DNA of 64,000 bases from Boesenbergia rotunda (taxonomy: Eukaryota; Streptophyta; Magnoliopsida; Zingiberales; Zingiberaceae): the NCBI GenBank assembly GCA_024364735.1, contig JAGFNQ010001169.1, forward strand, positions 170,810 through 234,809, written 5' to 3'. Made by a program: the position numbers and the translations under genes. The first letter of the stretch is position 1. Every line of letters starts with the position of its first letter. A model generated the notes under the pieces. That model did no database searches. It saw nothing but the letters and a program-made list of their open reading frames with translations, and had not been told where the DNA came from. Positions 11,201 through 23,200 of this stretch are shown in pieces.

Positions 11201-14200
11201 ATCTAAAAGTACTTTTTAATTTTTTGATTTGTGCTTTTAAGTTTTCATTTTCTAATAATAGCTTATCATATATATCAATCGGACATATAGAAGCTAGTTA
11301 TTTTTTTAAGTCTATATTTTTGTTTTTTAATTTGCTTATGGACTTCATCATAGCCTTTATACCTGAATAGAGTTGATCAGGAGGTAGAAAACATACCTCA
11401 CTTACCATATCTCTTTCGAAGTTTGAAGCTCCCCCTTTGTTGCTGTCATCTTCTAACATGGCTCCCCCTTCATCGAAGTTCTCTTCTTCTTAGTGTGAAG
11501 CCATCAGCGCAAGTCCGACATGTTCCATGATATCAGACTCATCTGATGATGATTCATCCTATGTGACTTTCAGATTCTTGTGATTCGCCTTGTTGTGTTA
11601 GTTTGCTTTTGGCTTTGGGCAGTTTTTCTTGATATGCCCTTCTTCCTTACAGTTGTAGCAACGGATTTTCCTTTGTTTTTTACCCTACACTTTATTAAAC
11701 CTCATAACTTTGAAATACTTAGATAATTTCCTTACCATGTATGCCGTGTTTTCTTCATCTTCTAACGATTCCTCATTGTGTTGGATCTTCCTCGTGCTTA
11801 GGGCGATGTTGTCCATTTTACTCTTTCTTGCGCATCAAGATTTGTGAAGTTCTAAAGTCGAAAATAGTTGCTATAAGATACTTACCTCAACATCCTTAGA
11901 GATGCAGTAAGCGTCTATTATAGAAGTCCAGTTCGGGGTCTTCGGGAAGACGTTTAATGCATGCCTTTGTGCGTTCCGATTAGTTACTGACTCTTCGAAG
12001 TTGTTAAGTCCCGTGATTAGCTCCTTAAGTTTTGTATGCAATTAGGCTACTGACTCTCCTTCTTCCATTCAGAGATTGCTGAGTTGATTTCGAAGTATGT
12101 CTCTTTTTGCTAGTTTGGCTTCAGAGGTACCTTCGTGAAGTTCCAAGAACTTTTCCCAAAGTTCCTTTGCCGATTGGTAGTTTCCGATTCGGTTGACTTC
12201 TTGCGTAGGTAGTACGGTCATCAAATGGAACTTTGCTTTCCCATTTGCCACAAAATCTGCTTACTCCTTTGTCCAGAGGCTTTCGTCTTTAGGTTTGTCG
12301 TCGGTGTCTTTGGGAGCTACAAAATCATTTTTCATTATTAAAAGTAATTCAAAATTAGTTTTAAAGAATATCTGTATTTTTCGCTTCCAACTAGCGAACT
12401 CCTCCTCGAACTTTGGTGGGTAGATGACCGGTCTGACCATTTTGTAAGTTGCTTCAGATGGCGGTTAGTTCTTTTGGAGGGTCCTTGCTTTGATGCCACT
12501 TGTCGGTGATCATGCGGTCAGCAAGAGGGGGGTGAATTGCCCTTGCAAATAAAGAATCGCTATTTTTTGTTCTTTCTAACAAAAATGAAAGTTTACAATA
12601 ATAATAAAACATAAAATGAACTAGACAGAAAAAGAAAAGAGACACGTAGAATTTACTTGGTTTGCAATTAGGAAGGATGCTAATCTAAGATAAAATAAAA
12701 CGCAAACTCCAGATAAACTCCTTGAGGCGGGGAATCCTCTTTACAAACTTATAGAACTCAGAAAGACAGTGAAAATAGAAATGAATTTCGAGTATAATCA
12801 ATAGATGTTTGGAACTGAGCTCTGGGAGCCTATTTATAGTCTCGGTCAACTTTATCCGAATGTTAACATGGCACACCAAGGGCGCCTGAGTGCTTGGGGG
12901 CACCTGACATGTGGCCTGGAAGTTATCCGCTTCGCAACGTTTGCAAACGACTAATCTGTGGATATGAATGACTTCTCGGGCGCCCGTATGAACTCGGGTG
13001 CTCGGGAATAGGGGTACCCTCATTCTTGGGCGCCCTAAAGCATACGGGCGCCCGAGAGCCCGGGCGCCCTAAAGCATAGGGGCGCTCGAGTCGTTTTGGT
13101 TAGCTCCCTATTAACCAATTTCTAGCGAATCTTTTTTTGGTGATTTCGAACCTTCCAGAGTTTGGCTCACCCGAACCCTCCTCCGGCCTTGTCCTTGATC
13201 GTGCTTCCCCCCGGCTTCTCATCTCTCGGACATCGCGTGCGTCCTCGCTCCACCGACGTACTTTTCCGCTAAACTCCGCGTCCCTCGGATGCACTGAGCC
13301 CGTTGGCTCTCTTTCCGTGCCATTCTTCTCGACCACTGTCTCTTCCACTCGACTTTCTGCGCTCCTAAGCTTCTGCACACTTTGACACATGGATCAAATC
13401 ACAACAGAATCTAACTTGACTTGGTTGACCACATCAAAATCTACCTAGGATACTTAACATTAATGTCTCACCTCATGTGTGAAATTTCCACTTACTATAG
13501 ATTCCCCACTTGGTGATAATATAGTAAAAAGGGTACCAAGAACCATATGAATAGGACAATTAAGAAATTCATCAAATTTTTTATATTTATTTATGCTTCT
13601 TTTACCGTAAATACAACCAAAATCATATAACATAATAGGTCAAAGGAACAAAACACAAAAACATTGAAATAAAAAACCAAACCAAGAATTAACAGGTTGA
13701 GAATCATATAACATAAGAAGTCACACGAACAAAACACAAAAACATTGAAATAAAAAACCAAACCAAGAATTAAGAGGTTGAGCTTAAATCCACTAATATC
13801 AAAATGATTATGGTTTTGTCTGCAAAAATAGGAGGTCAAGGAAAATGGACAATAAGTACAAATTTGCTTAGTGGGTAATAAAAACGAGTTTAATCTTATT
13901 TACGAGGTCAAAGAACTAAAGTAGGTCACAATTTCATATTACATCTTTAAATTCTTTAAGCTCTTTAGCTTATACAGATATAGATATATAGCTATATCTA
14001 CAAACATCTATCTTGTATTTGTTGTTTATCAATATTCACACCCTAAATCATTATCATCTTTTGTTACCAATTAAGATAATTTTCAATTATTATTATATCA
14101 ACATGTGGAAATTACAACAATGGTATAAATTTGAGCATGTGTATCGATGATACAAGTATTAGCATGTTTAAATGTCACGAATGATATAAGCTTGGTAAGT

Positions 14201-17200
14201 CATCTAGTGCCCTCGGGGCTATGGTGCAGCGGTAGGGTAACTAGTCGTTAACCCAGGTATCTGCGGTTCGATCCCCAGCTATGGCGCATTTTGCAGGATT
14301 TTTTCCTCCAAATAGGGCGCGAACCCTGAGACACTGGGCTTCTAGACTGCCCACCGCGAGCGCTTCCCGATTTACCCTGGTGACCTGTGGGAAACTTCCG
14401 TGGGGTCGGGCCGGTCACCCCAGATTCAATTTGTCTGTTGTCTGGTTCATTTTTTTTTTTGGTAAGTCATCTAGTAGTAAAACCACTAAAAAGTGCATCA
14501 TGCCCTTAGAGTGTAATAACAGTATTTGATGTATGAGTTAAAAGCCCCTTCACCTGTAGAATATAATAATATAGTGCAGTGCTTAAATAAATACTAATAG
14601 CAGACGACTCCTCGCTACTACACATCTCATATGATCATTAGGTACTCTAATATAAGGTTAGGTTTAGGGTTTCTAATTTTTAGTATTCTATTTTCTCCAT
14701 TTAACATCCTTATTATTTTATTTTAATTATTTTTACCACTAATAGTTAGTCTGATCCACCAACCTAAATCAACTTCTGAACAATCAATCTCTGTTCCAGG
14801 GTATATCGGTAGTAAAATATTGTTGCAATGGAGTATAATTAATCCAGGTTAACTGGAGAACTCTTTAAGCTATCTTAAAAGATATTGCTGAAATTTAAAT
14901 GAATATCGAATCACGTGCCACAGTTTTGAAAGGAGCAATCAGACATCTAAACCACTATTTAATATTAGATAGGAGTGTTGGTAGGAGCCCTAAAGCTAAT
15001 TATGTGATGATTGATTAGGGACTTTTGTATTATATTCTATTATTAATAAAGACAAGTTTGGTTATTATACTTACTTTATATTTGTGCTAAATAATTAAGT
15101 ATAATAATGTTCTTGGATAGTAAGTTCTTATCTACATCATATAGATTGGTTGAATCGAAAGTGAGATGATGTAGTGAACACTACACTAAACCATTCCTAG
15201 TCAAGTATTAATATTCAGGGACAATATTAATGCATGGAGATTAACATGTAGGTCAATTGATGACTTGAACTCACAAGTTATGGATATGTGATATTAAGTT
15301 GACACATGGGTATATATTAGATAATGTGTCACGCCCCGAGACTAAAGGAGCCGCTGATCCAATATAAAATCGGACAACATCTCCCCTGTCCGACGGACAA
15401 TTTACATACATACAAATATCCATACAACACCACGGAGTATATATTTAGCCTCAAGTCTCAAAATCGAGACATAACATAAAAAGCAAGACGTCCATAACCA
15501 TAAAACATAGTAAACCATACCTGATTATGGACCGGTTTGACTTACGACAAAACAACCAATACATAAACTCCTTAGGGCACACGACACACTTGTAAGACAT
15601 ATACCAATCGCTAAAAGAAATATGAAACAAATGCACTGCCACGTACAAAACAAAATCATGTCGTCGCGATGGGTAGGTATTGACTACTGGGCTCTTCTAG
15701 CGACTCCAAGTATCTCAACTTGAAATTAAAAACATGGACAACGGTGCGAGTCCAAATGAACTCAGCGGATACCTAAACATATGTGCATAATAAGCTATAT
15801 TAGCAGTAAGAGTCACGTTAATACAGTTTTATATGTACAATAGAAAATGCATACACTAAAAATACTGAATGTATGTACATACCAGAATCTATCTATCCTG
15901 CTGGGTGGTGGAATCAATCCCTATAGAACAAGTACAACACATAATCCAAGGTATATATATTTCCTGTATGTGCATGTCAATCAAAATACAGCAATTAAAT
16001 ACAGTAAGCATAAAAATGCACAATGCAAAATATGCACATGGTGCAATGACATGTGTCACCTCTGACATCATTTACGCCACCGTCCACCTATCATAAATGA
16101 ATGGGTGAGTGGGTAGGGCTGTGACAATTGTATGCATTCTGCTATCACTGCTCCTGAGTGACCGAGTGGACAGGATACTGGCAGAGGCCACCCTCCTACC
16201 CCAGGCAATGGGGGAGTCTCGCTCTTATCTTCTCGTGTCTTAGGATGAGAAGGGATCCCTGGCTGTTACCACGCTCTGGAACCACTATCCAAAAGCGACC
16301 GAGCGGAGCAATACAGGACAAATGCATACACTCTATGGTTGCCACTACCCTTGAGTGGATGTGTGTGCATATCCTCATGTAACTGGCGACGGGCTCAGAC
16401 TACATAGGAGTTGATGATCGTCAGCATGCAACAATGCAAGGATGGTGTATGACACTAACACATACAACATCCACCAAGTCCTCATCTATTACCTCAGTGT
16501 GCTATGGATAGGTCTGAATCCTATATCATGATATACAAATAACCTACTAGGTATACTGGCAAAGTAAACTAGTGATCCATCAATGTCAAATGCGAGGGGA
16601 CATATCACTACATCTATGCACGTATACGAACATGACAACCGTCGAGACTGTATGGAACTAAAGGGAGATCATCTCAAGAATAACCAACAGATGTCAAGTA
16701 AAGATACTAAAGTGGACATAACGTATAAATCTATTGCTATCTATAACAAACCATACACAGTAATATGACAATATCTAAAGAGATAAGTCAGAGGTATCCG
16801 TCTCAAAAGTAAGATGCTCGTATCAAAAAAGAACTTCCTGTACGATAATCAGCAACGATAGCCCAATCAATGCCCTGTATCAAAGGCATAGTGTTTAGCT
16901 GTTGGGACCTTGTCGTTTAGCTAGAGGGGGGTTAATAGTTATTTTTCGATCTTCTTCCTACAACGGCTAGCAAGCGCAAACGGAAATCTAAAATATAAAA
17001 ACAAAATCAATGTTAACATAAGACCTTTACGTGGTTCGGAGATGAAACTCCTACTCCACGGCTGTCCGTAAGGTGGACGATCCCGATCCTTCAGTGGATG
17101 ACTGCCCGGAGCACCTCCGGCTAGCTCTTGTCGCTCTTTGTGTGTGGAGAAACTGTTGGGACCGGGTGCATGCCGACGCGGACACGTATTGTAATTGTTA

Positions 17201-20200
17201 CATAATACATGCAGCGGAAACAAAAGCATGAATAATTTCCTAAATTATTCTAACAGATATCCTAAGCATGCAATGTGTTCACATAATCGTAATATAAAAT
17301 TTTTGCAGAAAAGGAAATTACTCTACGAATTACCTTGCGTAACTTGGAAGAAGGGACGAGATCCAACCGTTAGCGTCTCTTGAAAGCTCCGCCTCTATTC
17401 GTATCCACGTCGAGTATCGTCGGGATGACTTCGCTAAGCCACGAGTTTCGTGTTCACGAGAACTACTAGATTCTCCGTGAACACGACGAAAACCGAGAGA
17501 GTAATCAAATCGAAAGACTCACCCCCAAGGTTGGCCGAAGAGGAAGATCGTCGCAAGGAAGAACTTCGTCGCCTTGATGCTTCTCCTTGTGCTCACGGCA
17601 AGAAGAAAGAAGGAAGGCCTATGGCCGGCCAAGAGAGAGGGAGAGAAGAAGGGGAGAGAGCCCAAGCAATTCTTGGATGGATCATTTTCCATGGCACCCC
17701 TTGGGTCCTTTATATAGGGAGAGGTTTCTTAATTCCTAAGCAAACCTCTCCTTGATTATGGAATAATTTCTCAATCAATCCATAATCAAGGCTCTCATGA
17801 TCAAGCTTCTTCTTCTTGATTATGGAATAATTTCTCAATCAATCCATAATCAAGGCTCTCTTTCTTTTGGCATGATTATATAAAATTTATAAAACAAACC
17901 AACCATTGGTTCATTATATAAAATTTTATAAAACAAACTAACCATTGGTTCATTATATAAATTTTATTAAACAAACCAACTCATGGTTCATTATATAAAA
18001 ATTTATATAAAATTTATATAACCTTTTATAAAATAAACCAACCTTTGGTCTATTTTATAAAACAAACCAAAATAGCCTTATCCTTTTATGGTAGTGGCCG
18101 ACCATGACAAGAAGAGAGGAGGCCCCCTTCCATGGCCAGCCCATCTAACCCCAATTGGATCAAATCCCTTAATGAATTAAACTTATTTAATTCACCCATT
18201 AAGTCTTTAAAAGACTTAGCCATTCTATGCTTCCGATGCGTCTGAAATAAATTCAGTTTTGACTATTGTTTGGACTTACCAAAAATAGTCTATCTCGATT
18301 GGAGAATCCAATTCTCAATTCGTTTTAAATCCTTCGAATTACTCGTTATGCGTGTGACCAAATAAGCTTTCAATTTATGTTGGCCGTCCATCATTAACTA
18401 ATTAATTATAGAACGATCATGAGTGACACCTAGTAGTACATCATGATCCCCAATTAATTGAAAGATCAACGGTTGACCTCAGAAATGATTCTGAAACCCT
18501 TCAGCAGCTATAATGAATCGTGCCCCATTCCCTTCACCATCTTATACCCACTTGGTTCAGGACATGGTCTATGTGTGTCAGTCCCCACTAGGCTGACTAC
18601 GTCACACCTTGCCCAAGTAACGTTTCCTCGTCCTATGGATTCTAATTACTCTCATGTATTTAAGAGATTCATACTCTGAACATGTCATGCTCTGGCCAGA
18701 GGCTTCGAGTAACAATCTGACGATAGCCCTCGGGTATACATCTCCTCGCAAGAAGTGGTGAATTCTTTGTAGGCTGTTCAAACATCTTCGGGCACTTCGG
18801 CTTATACCCAATCATCCTGGGTCCACACCTCCTTGGAGATGCTTGCTTAAGATGTCAAAGTATAAGTCTCTATGACCAAGATGACTTGAACACCGCAAGT
18901 CAAAGGAACATCGCACTTAAGCTGCAGTAAGAACTTTACTGACATATCTATATGTAGACTACCATATGAAGTTTTACAGCCAGTCCTCCAATGAACTAGT
19001 TCCCTTAACTAGCATTCATGTTTATCTCCGGACATCTCAATGTCACCAGCCAGTGAGAATCAACTGATTAGAGAATAACCCATGTTAGTCTCAACAGAAT
19101 TGATAGTGTCCGTATTTATCAATTCATCGACTAGGGACAATTTCAATACTTCACAATTGCACATGTAGAGATAATCACTAGTTGTGAATTCATCACAAAT
19201 TCTCTCATGTTGTGAATTGTATTGCGGACATTCAGTAAATGAGCTTAAGATCTTAATCAAATAATCATGTATACTCAAATAGTGAATATTCATTTATTAA
19301 AAATAAATGATTACAATAATAAGGCGATTGCCTTAGGACACTTCTCTCATGTCACTAACAGAAACCTCGCCACAATCCTTGGACAATCACTGAACACGTT
19401 TAGGCTACTAACAGGCTTTACCCAAGCTTGTTTCGCCAAGGAAGAACAGCAAAAAACAAGCCCTCTTAAATAGTGCTCGATACTGTTCTGACCGTTACCA
19501 GTCGATTGCCTCGCGAATTCGAATGTCACAGTCTGACGATTCGCATTCTAGTCGACACTAGTCGACTGCGCCAGTCGACTGCATTAGTCGACTGATCAAG
19601 CATCAGTCGATTGATCTTTCTGTGCTTACCTCAGTCGACTGATCAAGCATCAGTCGACTGCCACCTAAGGTTTCCCTTCCCGAGTACAATTCTCTCAGCA
19701 CTCGAACCCTAGGATTTCCTTTCCCGAGTACAGTTCTCTCAGCACTCGAATCCTCATGACTCAGCTGACTCTTCATTCAGCATCCTCGATCTGTTGCCTT
19801 CAAGTCCTCTTCGACTTTGGCTCTCGTCCCTCGGATGCATGCAAGCCCGCGACTCATTCCCCCATGCCATCCTTCGCGTATGTCTCAAAGTCTGCTTCCC
19901 TCGGCTCATCGTCCCTGCTCCAGCAGCCTCGACCTGTTGCCTTCAAGCCCTCTTCGACTTTGACTCTCGTCCCTTGGATGCATGCAAGCCCTCGGCTTGT
20001 CTCCCATGCCATCCTTCACATATGCCTCGAAGTCCACTTCCCTCGGCTCATCGTTCCTGCTTTGTCCACGGTCCCTTGGATGCATACAAGCCCACGACTT
20101 GTATCCTCACACCATTCTTCACCGGAGCCGAAGACGTTCTACTAAGTCTATGTGTAACCTGCAAACCTGCACACTCACATACACATATTAGATCAACATG

Positions 20201-23200
20201 AAACCCTAACTTAATCATATTGACACTCACATCAAAACCCATGATCTACCTGATCAAACATGGGTCGATTGCACTAATAATCTCCCCCTTTTTGATGTGT
20301 GACAATATGTTTAAGTTAGGTGGAAACAACAATAACAATTGAAAATTACAAATATAGTAAGCAGCATAAACATGCATTCTCCCCTTGACCTATGCCCTCC
20401 ACATAATTTTCAATTTTTCCATAACCACAAGTTAAGTTAAACCTAACTTAAATCACAAGTTCTCCCTCTTTGACACCATCAAAACAATTGTCCCAAGAAA
20501 TACTTACCATTGCTATCAATGAGAACACTTTCCTATATCTGAAAACCCCCCAGAAATCAGAAAACAGCAGCACCAGTCAACTGCGTCAGTTACCAGTCGA
20601 CTGATGCCTTCGAACTGCAATTCCACAGAAAGATCAGTCTAAAATTCTAGCCGAAATTCATAAACCCCTAATAAATTTCATAAAATTCGAAAAATTCTGA
20701 AACTTTGCAAACATGTTTCTTATTAGGTATTCTAACAGAGAAAAATATATTTTCATGAAAACTTTAAACATGGACTTTTTGACAAAAATTCAAATACTTT
20801 GAAACACACCATTTTGTATCAATCTTCTATCCTAGGTTTGAACCCATATGTTTTCCAAGTTTATCCCATACTATTTAAAACATAAAAATGTTTTCAAACC
20901 TCCCCCTTTTTCTTACACGAATACTCAAGACAGAAAAAGTGATAAAAGCTCCCCCTTTATACCATAATCATTTGATAGAAGATGTATTGAAATTCATCAT
21001 GCAACCATAATAACAAGGAAATAACAATTCATATAAACAATACCAAGAGATGAATTTCATAGGGAACCATAAATCGGTACTACAAGGGCCATAACCCCGA
21101 AATCCTCAAATAGTACAATATCAAAAATAGTGTTTGAGAGATAATAATAAACATGCTCAATCTAAACAACTCTCAACACCCCCACACATCTAAGTCATAT
21201 GGAAGCTAAGCATCATCATCGCCAGGAGAAGGAGGAGGGGCTTGATACATAAGGTTCCAGCGCTGCATCATCTCATACATATCCTCCTGTCGCTACTGGA
21301 AACCCTGAAAGTGCTCTATGGGATCGTGAACCTCCTGAATAGCAACCTGCCGTTGTTGGAAACTCTGGAAGTCCTCCCTAAGTCCATGAACCTCTGCTTC
21401 TAGTCGGGAGAACTGCTCCTCTGTAATCCCCGCAGGAGCAGCAACAAGTGCAGCAGCAGGAGCAACCTCCTCATCATCATCAGAGCTGGAAGAATCATGA
21501 CGACGTCGCCAAACCAGCACTCCCTGTCGCCTCTCGATCCCAGCCAAGGACAGCTGTCGAGAACCTATCTGGTCGTAGTCCTTTGACAGATGATGCCACT
21601 GACCTCTAACTACTCTAATACCTCTGGATGCAAAGAATTCGGTCAAAATATGACGAATGACATGTAAATCTTCCTATTGACGTCATGCGAAAAATGCACA
21701 ATAGAAGCGAATATCTGGCAGGTGATGTTTATATCCAGTCTCCTCTCTAAGGCATACATCATCACCAAGTGAGGTAATCGAATCTTTGACCTCCCCTTGG
21801 TGACAATGGGCAGAAGGCAGTCTAGGACAATTTTATATAAGACGTTGCTAACTGGACTCATGCGCCTAGCTATAAAGATACACTCCAGAGGAGGTCGAGG
21901 ATTATTAAAATAATGATGATAAACCTGATCAATGGTTACATTAGGCAATGCTAATGGCTCAGTGACATTTGGGAAACAGGTAAATGGGTTATCCGAAACC
22001 CTATATCCTAAAAATGATCCTAATAATGTAGGTGTAAAAGGAATGGTAACTCCTTGTACCATAAACTCATACGTCCCATCATCGGGACTACTACATGTAA
22101 GATTAACATGAAACTCCTTGCAGAGGTCAAAGTTAACATAATGCTGACAGTATACTAGCTTTTATAACTCAAAATGCGTAATAATCTCAATTATGTGAGG
22201 AGTAATTTCTTGAAAGTATGTTTGATTGAAATATCTACAATTCATCAAAATAAAGTCAGCATTGTTAAATACCCGCCGGTAAGCCTCGGAACGGAACCGA
22301 GGTGCTGCAGGATCTAAGGATTGCTGTTAGGATGATCCCTCACCAACCCTTCTCTTTAGCCTAGCCCTAAAACACAAATACCGTATGCATGTCCATGAAT
22401 GACCCAATCAAGAAGGAAAAATAAGGAAAACATGCAAAATATAGAAAGTTAGTTGTGAATCATAAACTAAATGGAGAAAATAAAGCAAATAATTCATTAC
22501 CGTTTCTCCATTCATTGCATGATGGATGATGATCAAGTTTGACTCAAGGAGATGCTTTTCTTGCCCTAGATTCGGATCTTAAGGTGGAGGAAGGCTAGGA
22601 ACAAGATTCTGAGGTCGTAGGAGTCCTTAGGTGTGCTGGGGAGATCAAGGGAGGAAGATGGCGACAAGGGACGATGGCTGAAACCCTATGTTCGGCAGTC
22701 CCCGCGCGGGTTTTTTTTAAAGATTCGCAGCATCAGTTGACTGCCCCTGGGCCAGTAGGGGCAGTCGATTGATGAACTAAACAAAAAGATCAATCGACTG
22801 ATGGGGGATTAGTCGACTGCTGCATAGAATATCCTAGTTTTTGGTTCGAACTGTACCAGTTGACTGCCTCTGCAACAGTCGACTGATACTTTATATTACC
22901 AGTATTTCTGACCCAACTTTAAAAATGCACCAGAAATTTCATAAATCTCCAAAATTTTCCAAATTTTGTTGAGAGGTTTGTGGTACCCGTGTCTACTTGG
23001 GAAAAATACATTCACACATGTATCTATTACCAATCCCAAGATTGACACAAAACTCAAAACTATCTAAATGATTCAATTTAACCTTGACCTAAAGTCCTAG
23101 TTTTGATCTCTTTTTGATGTATCTTCTCATTCCCAACCACAATGCATCCCTAGCATTGATTTATATGACATCTACACATTAAAAGTCAATTTTCATGCAA

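Larger units (their letters stand above)
8608..13459 (-). mobile_element. Gag-only LTR retrotransposon (TR-GAG-like), copy 1
   Basis: Two LTRs of 955 and 959 bases (8608-9562 and 12501-13459) flank a 2.9-kb interior, and a perfect 5-base target duplication TTAAT (8603-8607 and 13460-13464) brackets the whole. On the minus strand the primer-binding site lies at 12487-12498 (TGGCATCAAAGC, close to the initiator-Met site) and a polypurine tract lies just after 9562. The interior encodes gag with a CCHC knuckle but no protease, integrase, reverse transcriptase or RNase H, so the element would depend on enzymes from elsewhere. Without the nested TRIM it is 4.2 kb, close to the related copy at 58868-63002 (4.1 kb). 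TR-GAG is a described class of plant non-autonomous elements. Confidence 0.9.

Noticed and set aside
13591..13839. Hydrophobic open frame with an internal repeat on the minus strand
   Set aside because: It is the 81-base tandem duplication read in frame (81 is divisible by three), not a membrane protein gene.
14220..14285. tRNA-like head with box A and box B, a possible tRNA gene
   Set aside because: It is followed by a SINE body, a poly-T tail and a 15-base target duplication enclosing the whole, so it is the head of a SINE.
19756..20201. Overlapping open frames of about 130 codons
   Set aside because: They follow the 143-base tandem repeat inside an LTR; frames differ between units and no start context or homology supports a gene.
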